Position numbers and translations under genes: made by a program | In this document: positions 17,571-25,499 of the stretch, one piece after another | Layout: each line of letters begins with the position of its first letter | Position numbering within the stretch: the stretch's first letter is position 1 | The notes under the pieces: generated by a model | Told to the model about the DNA's origin: nothing | Seen by the model: the letters and a program-made list of their open reading frames with translations, nothing else | Database searches by the model: none | Source: Lachnospiraceae bacterium | GTDB lineage: Bacteria; Bacillota; Clostridia; Lachnospirales; Lachnospiraceae | Assembly: GCA_017474455.1 (NCBI GenBank) | Contig: JAFVHP010000037.1 | Coordinates: 124,001 to 188,000 of the forward strand | Length of the DNA: 64,000 nt | Reading direction: 5' to 3'

Positions 17571-19028
17571 ATGGCAAAAGAGCATAATATTAAGAGAAGT
17601 ATTACGATCTACAGCTGGAACCGCCAGGTCGAAGCAGGCACCATGACATGGGAAGACTGCATCAAGGCGGCTGTAAAGCTTGGCTGCAACGGCATCGAGC
17701 TTCTTGGCCAGCTTTACTTCAGGTATTGCCCTGAGGCTCTCGAGGAAGATATCGATTCCTGGAACGAGCTGATGTGGAAATACGGCACAAAGACAGTCGC
17801 GCACGATTTCTTTGTTGACAAGACCCTGTTCAATCACAGGAACCTTACCGTTAAGGAAGGCGTTGACATTGTCCGCCGCCATGCGGAATTCGCAAGATCG
17901 ATCGGCTGCCCTGTCATGCGTATCGGCGGACAGGTAGACCCGGAAGTCTTCCGTCAGTCCATTCCTTATCTGGAAAAGAACAAGGTCAAAATGGGCCTTG
18001 AGATCCATTCAGGTTCTTCTTCCTTCGTTCTGGATTCAGTCCAGAAGGTCATCGATGTTATCCGCACCGAAGGATCCAAGTACATCGGCATCGTTCCCGA
18101 CATGTCCATGTTCTGCAAGGAGATCAGCCAGAGACAGATCAACAGCGCGCTCAGCACAGGCATTGATCCGGAACTGGTCAAAAAGACGGTCGAACTGTAT
18201 AAGGAAGTCGACAACGTCAAATTCCGTGAATTCTGTAATGCTGAGCTCGAGAAAGCTTCTGACGACATGACCAAGAGATTCCTGGCCATGGTACGCCGTA
18301 CAGAATACTTCGATCCCAAGGTACTGGAAGAGCATATGGATTACACGGTCCATGTACACGGCAAGTTCTATGAGATGAACGACGACTGTGAAGAGACCAC
18401 GATCGATTATCCCGGCGTACTCGAAGTGTTCAAGAACAGCAATTATCAGGGATATATCTCTGCCGAATACGAAGGCGCTCCCATCAACGGCGATACGCTG
18501 GAGCCTTTCCGCCGCTATGAGAAGATGCTGGACAAGTATCTCGGAACATATCCGGATGCGAATTATCCCGAATGGCCCGAAGCAAAGCCCGTTAACATCA
18601 AGTCTGTCGGCATGACCAGCCAGGCAGTTGCGCCTGAAGGGTTCAAGAACCACTATGAAGACGGCAAGTGCACCGGCTTCGAAGTCAAAGTCCATAACTT
18701 CTATTACAGGGGTGTCCCGCTTGCACTGTTCGAGAGCTGCTATGTCACGATCGACGGCAAGATGTACGGCCCCGAGAGCATGCATGTCGCGGTCGACGGC
18801 GAATGCTTCAAGTTTGAAGATATGTGCGACGTGACTCTCCACTACTGGAACAAGGGCGAGCTTGCCACCATCATCATCGATGAACCGGGCGGACTTGTTC
18901 CCGGCAAGGAATATGAAGTATCCGCAGTCGCCAATGTACGTGCGTACTACATGCGTGAAGGTATCGCGGCATTCACCGGCGGTGAAGTCGTAATGCCTCC
19001 GGCTGAGAAGATGACGCTCGAAGCATAA
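17571..19028 (+). CDS. Alpha-beta fusion of C-glycoside deglycosidase-like subunits (reverse order)
   Basis: The 485-residue protein has the opposite domain order to the gene at 9439. Residues 1-about 330 are the TIM-barrel alpha unit (RSITIYSWNRQ; E144-I-H146; D177 in VPDMS; H261-V-H263-G in VHVHGKFYEM; E299 in SAEYEG). Residues about 345-485 are the DUF6379/CGDB-like beta unit (TGFEVKVHNFYYRGV, EPGGLVPGKEYEV). AAAGGAGGGG precedes the ATG. TATAAT at 17508-17513, in the gap after the AraC-GH39 gene, is a candidate -10 box, so expression may be separate from the main operon. Activity is inferred from family resemblance. Confidence 0.78.
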   Translation: MAKEHNIKRSITIYSWNRQVEAGTMTWEDCIKAAVKLGCNGIELLGQLYFRYCPEALEEDIDSWNELMWKYGTKTVAHDFFVDKTLFNHRNLTVKEGVDIVRRHAEFARSIGCPVMRIGGQVDPEVFRQSIPYLEKNKVKMGLEIHSGSSSFVLDSVQKVIDVIRTEGSKYIGIVPDMSMFCKEISQRQINSALSTGIDPELVKKTVELYKEVDNVKFREFCNAELEKASDDMTKRFLAMVRRTEYFDPKVLEEHMDYTVHVHGKFYEMNDDCEETTIDYPGVLEVFKNSNYQGYISAEYEGAPINGDTLEPFRRYEKMLDKYLGTYPDANYPEWPEAKPVNIKSVGMTSQAVAPEGFKNHYEDGKCTGFEVKVHNFYYRGVPLALFESCYVTIDGKMYGPESMHVAVDGECFKFEDMCDVTLHYWNKGELATIIIDEPGGLVPGKEYEVSAVANVRAYYMREGIAAFTGGEVVMPPAEKMTLEA

Positions 19029-19087
19029 AGCGGCGCCGGACTTTACCGGGCAGCAGCAACAGCTGCGGCCGGATTGAACAAAAGAGG

Positions 19088-19128
19088 CAGGCATACGGAA
19101 GCGCAAATGCACCGTATGCCTGTTTTTT
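19088..19128 (+). terminator. Intrinsic terminator after the alpha-beta fusion gene
   Basis: CAGGCATACGG (19088-19098) pairs perfectly with CCGTATGCCTG (19112-19122), followed by six T. It closes the carbohydrate island. Confidence 0.93.
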
Positions 19129-19293
19129 ATACGGTAAGACCAGAGAATTATAGTATAATTTGGTGCGAAAAAATACGTATTAAGGTAAAATATTATTGCA
19201 GAACGCACCGGATGTGGTAGTATTATTTTGGCATGCACCTTTCGCAGAAGGCATATCAGCTGCAGTGTGTTTTTGAAAGGAGGCGGAGAACGG

Positions 19294-20190
19294 ATGAGGA
19301 CAGCAGAGGAATTGAAGAGAAGAAAAATAGAACTGAAGCTGACATACGGCGATCTGTCCGCGGCGACGGGCATTCCGGTTCCTACTCTGCAGAAGATTTT
19401 CACTGGGAAAACGAATTCGCCCGGATACATGACAATGCAGAAACTGGAAAAGGTCCTGTTCGGATATGATACCGATAAACCATATACGTCTTCCGATATA
19501 ACCGCTGAGGAACAGAGGGTCAGAGAAACACAGCCTGTTTACCATACCGGATCGGAGGAAACATGGCGAAGGCTCAGCCCTTATGTTTCGTATAAACCGC
19601 AGGGAACATATACTGTTTCCGACCTGGAGCAACTGCCGGAGGAGGAAAGATTCGAATTGATAGACGGGGTACTGATCAGGATGGAGGCCCCCTCCAGAGA
19701 ACATCAGCTGCTGGTTTCGTTTATTACCGGACAATTAAGCCGATTGGCAGAAGAGCAGGCTGACTGTGACTGCCTTGTTCTGTGCTCGCCATTTGATGTA
19801 CAGCTGGACAGAGATGAAAGAACGATGGTCCAGCCGGACGTATTGGTGATATGTGATGAGAAAAACGTTAATGAGAAACAGGGGATCGGCGCACCGGATC
19901 TTTGTGTTGAGATCCTATCATCATCCACCCGCAATAAGGACCAGTTACTTAAAAAGTATAAATATGAACAGGCTGGTGTACGGGAGTTCTGGATCGTGGA
20001 TCCGGAAGCGGAACAGGTGATCGTTTACAGATTTGAAGATTCCGACGGGGGAAAGACGGAGCAGAGATACTCATTTGAGGATAAAGTTCCTGTCGGTATA
20101 TGCGGCAGGGAACACTTTGTGGATTTTTCAAAGCGGATTCCGGCTTTTATACGCCGCAGGATGAAAAGTGAAAGCACCGGACGGACCTGA
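19294..20190 (+). CDS. Uma2-family (PD-(D/E)XK nuclease-like) protein with N-terminal helix-turn-helix
   Basis: The 298-residue protein combines two parts. Residues 1-about 60 form a helix-turn-helix-like segment (LTYGDLSAATGIPVPTLQKI). Residues about 105-285 form an Uma2/DUF820 domain, with EERFELIDGVLIRM, QPDVLVICDE, DLCVEILSSSTRNKD, KYKYEQAGV and EFWIVDPE in the expected order for that PD-(D/E)XK fold. ATG 19294 follows AAAGGAGGCGG; an in-frame start at 19228 has no such site. Uma2 proteins are abundant but mostly of unknown function. A DNA-targeting role is only suggested by the HTH. Confidence 0.8.
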   Translation: MRTAEELKRRKIELKLTYGDLSAATGIPVPTLQKIFTGKTNSPGYMTMQKLEKVLFGYDTDKPYTSSDITAEEQRVRETQPVYHTGSEETWRRLSPYVSYKPQGTYTVSDLEQLPEEERFELIDGVLIRMEAPSREHQLLVSFITGQLSRLAEEQADCDCLVLCSPFDVQLDRDERTMVQPDVLVICDEKNVNEKQGIGAPDLCVEILSSSTRNKDQLLKKYKYEQAGVREFWIVDPEAEQVIVYRFEDSDGGKTEQRYSFEDKVPVGICGREHFVDFSKRIPAFIRRRMKSESTGRT

Positions 20191-20265
20191 ATTTTTTGCC
20201 ATAGCGGCAGCGGGTATAGTATGATTGTGTCTGTAACATACAAATATGAGTGGAGCGGATGAAAC

Positions 20266-20691
20266 ATGTTTGAATTTGATAAACTTTGCAGGGAATATGA
20301 AAATCTCACCTATGAGGAAAGGCTGGATATCCTGACTGATATGGCGGGCGTGATCGTGCCGGCTATCGAAGAACTCAAAGGCAAGAGAAAGGATTTCTTC
20401 ATGCTCGTTTCAGCGGCATGCGCGGCGGATGGAAAGCTGGACCCGGAAGAGTATTCGCTCTTTAAGGAATCGACCGGGCTGGATCTCGACTTTGATGAAG
20501 CGGCAGAGACGATACGGCAGATCCGCGGCAAAGATCTGGCGGAACAGGCCAATGAGCTGGTCGACCGGTTCGGTGAACTGGATGAAGACGTAAAAGCGGC
20601 CATGGTCTCCTACTGTCTGTGCATCTGCTCCGCCGACAAACGGATCGGGCTGCAGGAGAGAAGCTTTATCCGACGGCTGATCAGGGAATAA
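20266..20691 (+). CDS. TerB-like domain protein
   Basis: This 141-residue, acidic, all-helical protein shows the double-repeat pattern of TerB-type domains: ACAADGKLDPEEYSLF in the first half and CSADKRIGLQERSFIRRLI near the end. TerB-family proteins are linked to tellurite/stress responses and often bind metal or act at membranes, but no function is assigned here. It is followed 15 bases later by an MBOAT acyltransferase gene and is probably co-transcribed. A TATAGT hexamer at 20215-20220 could be part of its promoter. Confidence 0.6.
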   Translation: MFEFDKLCREYENLTYEERLDILTDMAGVIVPAIEELKGKRKDFFMLVSAACAADGKLDPEEYSLFKESTGLDLDFDEAAETIRQIRGKDLAEQANELVDRFGELDEDVKAAMVSYCLCICSADKRIGLQERSFIRRLIRE

Positions 20692-20706
20692 ACAGATCCG
20701 GAAAAG

Positions 20707-22128
20707 ATGCAGTTTACATCGTTAAGATTTCTCTTATTTATGCTGGTCACAGCAGCGGTCGAATTCCTGCTGCCGAAAAAAGTAAGGACGAAGTGGCTTT
20801 TTGCGGCAAGCATCGTTTTCTATACGCTTCTGGACCTTAAGTTCGTGCCCCTTCTTGCCGCGGTAGTGCTGACGGCATACCTGGGCGGACTGGCTATAAA
20901 GGCGGAAGCCGGAAAAGGCAGGAATGCGGGATTTGCCGTGTCTGTCATTACGGAGATCGCGCTGCTCATCATATTCAGGAGCGCAGGTATATTTACAAAA
21001 GGCCATATCTGGATAGTACCTGTCGGCATCTCCTTTTATATTCTGCAGGCGGTCGGATACCTCATCGATGTCAGGCGCGGGACAGTGGAAGCGGAAAGAA
21101 ACCTGACCGGTCTGGGACTGTTCATTTCCTTCTTCCCCCAGCTCACATCAGGACCTATCGAAAGAGCGCCGCATATGCTGCCCCAGTTTAAAAAGGGACC
21201 GGACGGATATGATCCCGTACGGATCCGGGACGGGGCTCTTTACATGCTCTGGGGATATTTCCTGAAGATGGTCATTGCGGACAGAATAGCGGTCCTGACC
21301 GGTACATTCTACGATGCACCCGGATCATACGGAGGGGCGGTCGCCTTTATCTGCGCCGTACTGTACATGATCCAGCTCTACTGTGATTTTGCCGGTTATT
21401 CATCGATCGCGATCGGCGCGGCAAAAGTGCTCGGCATAGAACTCATGCAGAACTTCAACAGCCCTTTCCTTGCCGGGACCGTTGCCGAATACTGGCACAG
21501 GTGGCATACATCCCTGTCTACCTGGCTGAGGGATTATGTATATATTCCCCTTGGCGGCAGCAGGAAGGGAACAGGGAGAAAATATATCAACATCCTGCTT
21601 ACGTTCCTGGTGAGCGGACTCTGGCACGGTACCGGATGGAACTTCCTGCTGTGGGGCCTTGTTTTTGGCCTGCTGCAGGTCGCCGGCGGCGTCCTGGCTC
21701 CCGTAAGGGACAGGCTGGTCAGCGCGGCGCGCATAGACAGGCAGATGTTCTCCCACAGGGTCTTTAAGATCGCGGTCACATTTACCCTTGTCTGCATGAC
21801 TTTCGTACTGTTCAGGGCTTCATCGGTCCGGGATGCCCTCGCTGTATACCGGAGCATCCTGCACCCGGCGTTCCACGAACTGACGGGCGGTGTACTGACG
21901 CAGATGGGACTCGGGATGCCGGATATGGTCCTGCTTCTGTTCTCACTGGCCGTTATGGTGTTTGCGGATATTTGCCGGTACAACGGCATCAGCCTGGCAG
22001 ACAGGTTTGCAGCCCAGAGCCTTCCCTTCAGATGGTTCGTGTATATCGCGGCCGTACTGATGATCGCGGTATGCGGGATATGGGGACCCGGTTTCAGCGC
22101 GGACAGTTTCATATACGCGCACTTTTAA
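20707..22128 (+). CDS. MBOAT-family O-acyltransferase (AlgI/DltB-like)
   Basis: The 473-residue polytopic membrane protein has the two MBOAT landmarks: EYWHRWHTSLSTWLRDYVYIPLGG and, about 30 residues on, the catalytic His motif GLWHGTGWN. Early signatures FLLFMLVTAAVEFLLP and FFPQLTSGPIERAPHM also fit. Such proteins pass acyl groups across the membrane to cell-surface polymers (alginate acetylation, teichoic acid D-alanylation, peptidoglycan or exopolysaccharide acetylation). The adjacent gene encodes an SGNH-type membrane-anchored protein, the usual transfer partner. No adenylation enzyme or carrier lies beside it, so acetyl transfer is likelier than D-alanylation. Confidence 0.9.
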   Translation: MQFTSLRFLLFMLVTAAVEFLLPKKVRTKWLFAASIVFYTLLDLKFVPLLAAVVLTAYLGGLAIKAEAGKGRNAGFAVSVITEIALLIIFRSAGIFTKGHIWIVPVGISFYILQAVGYLIDVRRGTVEAERNLTGLGLFISFFPQLTSGPIERAPHMLPQFKKGPDGYDPVRIRDGALYMLWGYFLKMVIADRIAVLTGTFYDAPGSYGGAVAFICAVLYMIQLYCDFAGYSSIAIGAAKVLGIELMQNFNSPFLAGTVAEYWHRWHTSLSTWLRDYVYIPLGGSRKGTGRKYINILLTFLVSGLWHGTGWNFLLWGLVFGLLQVAGGVLAPVRDRLVSAARIDRQMFSHRVFKIAVTFTLVCMTFVLFRASSVRDALAVYRSILHPAFHELTGGVLTQMGLGMPDMVLLLFSLAVMVFADICRYNGISLADRFAAQSLPFRWFVYIAAVLMIAVCGIWGPGFSADSFIYAHF

Positions 22129-22145
22129 GTGTCTTTTATTGATCT

Positions 22146-23732
22146 ATGACAGATAACGGTTCACTGGAAAAAAGAACGGATACTAAGAAATATCCGGAGA
22201 ATAAACGCACTGCGTACGGCTTCAAGGCAGTGATCGGCGCAGCCGTGCTGCTGGCGCTTATCCTTGCCGCTCTTTCTGCTGCCGCCAGGCTTACGGAGAG
22301 GAAAGAGAGCCTGATCAAGAACGGAACGTTCTTTGATGTGGCGGACAGGACGGATGTGCTCCTTCTGGGCAGTTCCCATGTGGTGAACGGGATAGATCCG
22401 GCCGTACTGTTTGAGGATTACGGGATCGCGGCGTTTAATATGGCGGGACACGGCAGTATCCTTCCGGTCACGTACTGGACGCTGGTGAATGCCCTGGATT
22501 ACTGCGATCCGTATTGTGTCGTCATCGACCCTTTCCTGATAGAGGAAGAGTACCATTTTGTCGATGAAGTGACAGATACCCGCGGAACAGACCTCGCGGA
22601 GAACGCGGTAGGCCAGCTCCATACCGTTCTGGACGTATTTCCCTATACAAAGAACAAGGAAGCGGCCATAAAAGACCTGCTTCTGGATCCGGAGACCAGG
22701 AATGAATTCCGCGCGGATTTTATCAGATACCACTCCCGCTGGTCTTCGCTGACCGCGCAGGATTATATGGACACGGCAAAGCTGAAAGCGCAAAACGGCA
22801 GGATGGGCGCGGAAATGCGCTGGAACACGGAATCGCCGGCACAGCATTATGACCTTGTTCCGCCGGAAGAAAAGATGAGTTCGGAATCGACAGGCATGGA
22901 GTATCTGCGCAGAGCGGTCTCGCTCTGTCAGGAACGGGGGATCCTTGTACTGCTGGTCAACATACCCTATGAGGCGGACCCGGACTATCAGCGCGCTGCC
23001 AACAGTGTGCAGGACATAGCGGATGAAATGCAGGTCCCGTACCTGAACCTGATGTACGCGCCTGGATTGATCGATACAGAAACAGACCTGTCCAGCATCA
23101 CCCATCTGAACGCCCTTGGTGCCAAAAAAGTGACGGCTTTTATCGGCAGTGCCCTTCAGAGCATCGGGACTTTGGACCGCAGATCGCAGGCAGGGTATGA
23201 GGAATGGGAAAAGATGGCCGCGGCATACCGCGGGGAGATCATGGAGCATGCGGTGGACGCGCCGGATCTATACAGCGCGCTGAGCATGCTGCAGTTCGAC
23301 GAGGTCAGCGGGATCGTCTTTATCAATGACGGTTCCCCGGCCCTTCACGACGGCAATGTTAAGCATATGCTGGAAGCAGCCGCTGCGGGCAAGGGCGGAG
23401 AGTGTGCCGGATTTGAAGCAGCCGCGGAAAAAGACGGTGCCTACTGCCTGGTCCTGGATTCGGCAGCCGGAACTTCATTTGAGGCATACGAAGGCAAGAC
23501 CCTTGAAGAATTCAACACTTCCTTCGGCGTTGTCAGATTCAATACCGTCCCCGGCATCTATAACCTGGTACAGATCCGGGAAACGGACGGAGAGTTCTCT
23601 GACGGGGACAACAGGCTGGAATATGACGAACACCAAAACGATGATGTCCAGGTGATATTATTTGATCCATCCGACGGGTCGGAAACGGGACACCTGTATT
23701 TCCGGTACCGTATCACAGCAGATTTGCCGTAA
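22146..23732 (+). CDS. Membrane-anchored SGNH/AlgX-DltD-like protein, partner of the MBOAT acyltransferase
   Basis: The 528-residue protein has one membrane anchor (residues about 27-47) and a large outside domain. Its start carries the SGNH block LLLGSSHVVNGIDP and FNMAGHGSILPVTYW. SSITHLNALGAKKVTAFI supplies the Asp/His-like C-terminal block seen in such esterases, although here it reads S-x-x-T-H. The region beyond residue about 390 has no recognised domain. It lies 17 bases after the MBOAT gene. A role in moving acyl groups onto an extracellular polysaccharide is inferred from the pair. Confidence 0.75.
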   Translation: MTDNGSLEKRTDTKKYPENKRTAYGFKAVIGAAVLLALILAALSAAARLTERKESLIKNGTFFDVADRTDVLLLGSSHVVNGIDPAVLFEDYGIAAFNMAGHGSILPVTYWTLVNALDYCDPYCVVIDPFLIEEEYHFVDEVTDTRGTDLAENAVGQLHTVLDVFPYTKNKEAAIKDLLLDPETRNEFRADFIRYHSRWSSLTAQDYMDTAKLKAQNGRMGAEMRWNTESPAQHYDLVPPEEKMSSESTGMEYLRRAVSLCQERGILVLLVNIPYEADPDYQRAANSVQDIADEMQVPYLNLMYAPGLIDTETDLSSITHLNALGAKKVTAFIGSALQSIGTLDRRSQAGYEEWEKMAAAYRGEIMEHAVDAPDLYSALSMLQFDEVSGIVFINDGSPALHDGNVKHMLEAAAAGKGGECAGFEAAAEKDGAYCLVLDSAAGTSFEAYEGKTLEEFNTSFGVVRFNTVPGIYNLVQIRETDGEFSDGDNRLEYDEHQNDDVQVILFDPSDGSETGHLYFRYRITADLP

Positions 23733-23878
23733 ATACCGGCTTTTCCGGCGCGTATTTTATACTTTGTACAGATTGAGAGCCGCCGGAGAATGCGTTAAAA
23801 TACTTATGCAAATTGCGATATGACCGGCATCCGGACAGGAGGCGGTGTATTTCATCAGGTAAAGGAATTTATCGCGGG

Positions 23879-24535
23879 ATGATCGAACCTTCAATTTTGT
23901 CATGTGATTTCAGCATACTCGGCGACCAGATCAGACAGGCGGCTGACGCCGGGGCTAAAAGACTTCATATAGATGTCATGGACGGGGTCTTCGTACCGTC
24001 CATTTCATTTGGCATGCCGCTCATAAAGAGCATCCGGAAAATGTCGGACATGTTCTTTGACTGCCATCTTATGATCGTAAAGCCGGAGAGATATCTTAAG
24101 GTCTTTGCGGGATGCGGGGCTGACGGCATCACCATACACGCGGAAGCCTGCGAAGATATACAGGCGGCCGTCGACGAGATCCATGCCCTCGGAAAAAAGG
24201 CCGGCCTCAGCATCAAACCCGGCACGCCTGTAGAGGTACTGGAGCCGTATATCCCTTCACTGGACCTGATCCTGGTCATGACTGTGGAGCCGGGATTCGG
24301 GTGCCAGACCTTCCTGGAAGGGAGCCTGGAGCGGATCAGGGCGGTACGTGAAATGATCGGGCGGATCAAGCCGGACTGCCTGCTGCAGATCGACGGCGGA
24401 GTAAACACGAAGACGATCCCGGCGGCCAGACAGGCCGGTGTGGATATATTTGTTTCCGGTTCAGCTGTTTTTTACGGAGAAAGCATTGCGGATAACTACC
24501 GGCAGCTGACGGAAGCGGAAAAGGAAGCGGAATAA
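23879..24535 (+). CDS. rpe: Ribulose-phosphate 3-epimerase
   Basis: This 218-residue TIM-barrel enzyme interconverts D-ribulose-5-phosphate and D-xylulose-5-phosphate. Motifs: PSILSCDFSILG, the metal-site LHIDVMDGVFVPSISFG, DCHLMI, VMTVEPGFGCQTF and LQIDGGVN. ATG 23879 gives the standard N-terminus; the open frame upstream is not family-like. The ribosome site is weak (AAGGA about 13 bases before). It complements the kinase/AraD/transketolase genes of the first region, although the gap is large. The next gene begins 36 bases on. Confidence 0.93.
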   Translation: MIEPSILSCDFSILGDQIRQAADAGAKRLHIDVMDGVFVPSISFGMPLIKSIRKMSDMFFDCHLMIVKPERYLKVFAGCGADGITIHAEACEDIQAAVDEIHALGKKAGLSIKPGTPVEVLEPYIPSLDLILVMTVEPGFGCQTFLEGSLERIRAVREMIGRIKPDCLLQIDGGVNTKTIPAARQAGVDIFVSGSAVFYGESIADNYRQLTEAEKEAE

Positions 24536-24571
24536 TAAACAGGACCGCAGCTGCGGCTTGGGAGAGCGGAT

Positions 24572-24769
24572 ATGCCATCGTTACATATGAGCGGTCAGAA
24601 GATCGACCGGAACGCACCCTGCTGGTGCGGAAGCGGGAAAAAATACAAGAACTGTCATGAAGAGTTCGATGAAAAGCTAAGAGCCTATGCACTGAAGGGC
24701 TTTTACGTACCGGACCGCTCCCTGATCAAGACGGAAGGGAGATCGAAGGGATCCGGCAGAGCGCTGTGA
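24572..24769 (+). pseudogene. SEC-C N-terminal segment of a frameshifted methionine aminopeptidase
   Basis: This 65-codon reading frame carries a zinc-binding SEC-C motif ([13 protein letters not shown]), then FDEKLRAY and [10 protein letters not shown]. That is how Clostridial SEC-C-tagged methionine aminopeptidases begin. After GAA at 24734-24736, one base back gives [18 protein letters not shown], which joins exactly into the aminopeptidase frame. The in-frame continuation reads an unrelated [10 protein letters not shown] and stops. So one base is missing around the AAGGGAG stretch (24735-24741), or the ribosome slips there. GGAGAG precedes the ATG at a good distance. Confidence 0.75.
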
Positions 24770-25464
24770 TCAACAGGGCCTGCCTGGATGCGGTGGCGGA
24801 TGCGATCCACGCCGGTATGAACACGCAGGAGATCGATGACATCGTGTACGATACGACGCTGAGCATGGGCGGCATACCGGCAGACCTTCACTATGAAGGC
24901 TATCCGAAGAGCGTCTGTACGTCCGTGAACGAAGAAGTATGCCACGGTATTCCGGATGAAAACCGGATACTGCAGGACGGCGATATAGTCAACGTTGACT
25001 GTTCAACGATCCTGAACGGCTTTTTCTCCGATTCTTCCAGGATGTATATGATCGGGGAAGTATCGGAAGATAAGAAGAAACTGGTGCAGGTAACGAAGGA
25101 ATGCGTGGAGATCGGTATTAAAGCCACGGTTCCGTGGACCTGTATCGGGGACATGGGCCATGCGGTACATCAGCACGCTCTGGATAACGGTTATACGGTC
25201 GTGCGGGAGATCGGCGGGCATGGCTGCGGCATAGAGTTCCATGAGGATCCCTTTGTCAGCTATGTAGCAAAGCCGGGCACCGGCATGCTGATGGTTCCGG
25301 GACTTGTATTTACCATCGAGCCTATGGTAAATATGGGTACAGACGAGATCTACGAGGATGCGGATAACGGCTGGACCATTTATACGGCGGACGGCAAACC
25401 GTCGGCACAATGGGAGGTCCAGATACTGGTCACGGAGACAGGGAACGAGATCCTGACCTGGTAA
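24766..25464 (+). CDS. map: Type I methionine aminopeptidase, catalytic domain (frameshift-split from its SEC-C head)
   Basis: The catalytic part removes N-terminal Met from new proteins. All five metal ligands are in their motifs: the two Asp of [18 protein letters not shown], His in [14 protein letters not shown], Glu in [10 protein letters not shown] and Glu in [10 protein letters not shown]. The frame's first usable codon is GTG 24766, but family comparison shows the protein should begin in the upstream SEC-C frame, read through a -1 shift near 24736. If translation truly starts at 24766 the domain is still nearly complete. As an essential gene it is probably functional, which favours a sequencing error or recoding. 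Confidence 0.85.
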   Translation: MINRACLDAVADAIHAGMNTQEIDDIVYDTTLSMGGIPADLHYEGYPKSVCTSVNEEVCHGIPDENRILQDGDIVNVDCSTILNGFFSDSSRMYMIGEVSEDKKKLVQVTKECVEIGIKATVPWTCIGDMGHAVHQHALDNGYTVVREIGGHGCGIEFHEDPFVSYVAKPGTGMLMVPGLVFTIEPMVNMGTDEIYEDADNGWTIYTADGKPSAQWEVQILVTETGNEILTW

Positions 25465-25499
25465 AACGTTCAATATTGATAACCGGAGGTTTTTTGGGA

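Noticed and set aside
18036..19430. A 464-codon minus-strand open frame opposite the alpha-beta fusion gene
   Set aside because: It mirrors the codon pattern of the real gene, has no recognisable domain and crosses the terminator at 19088.
24545..24556. Perfect 12-base palindrome CCGCAGCTGCGG as a regulator site
   Set aside because: It lies in a 36-base gap inside an operon with no promoter nearby; chance or a small hairpin is enough to explain it.
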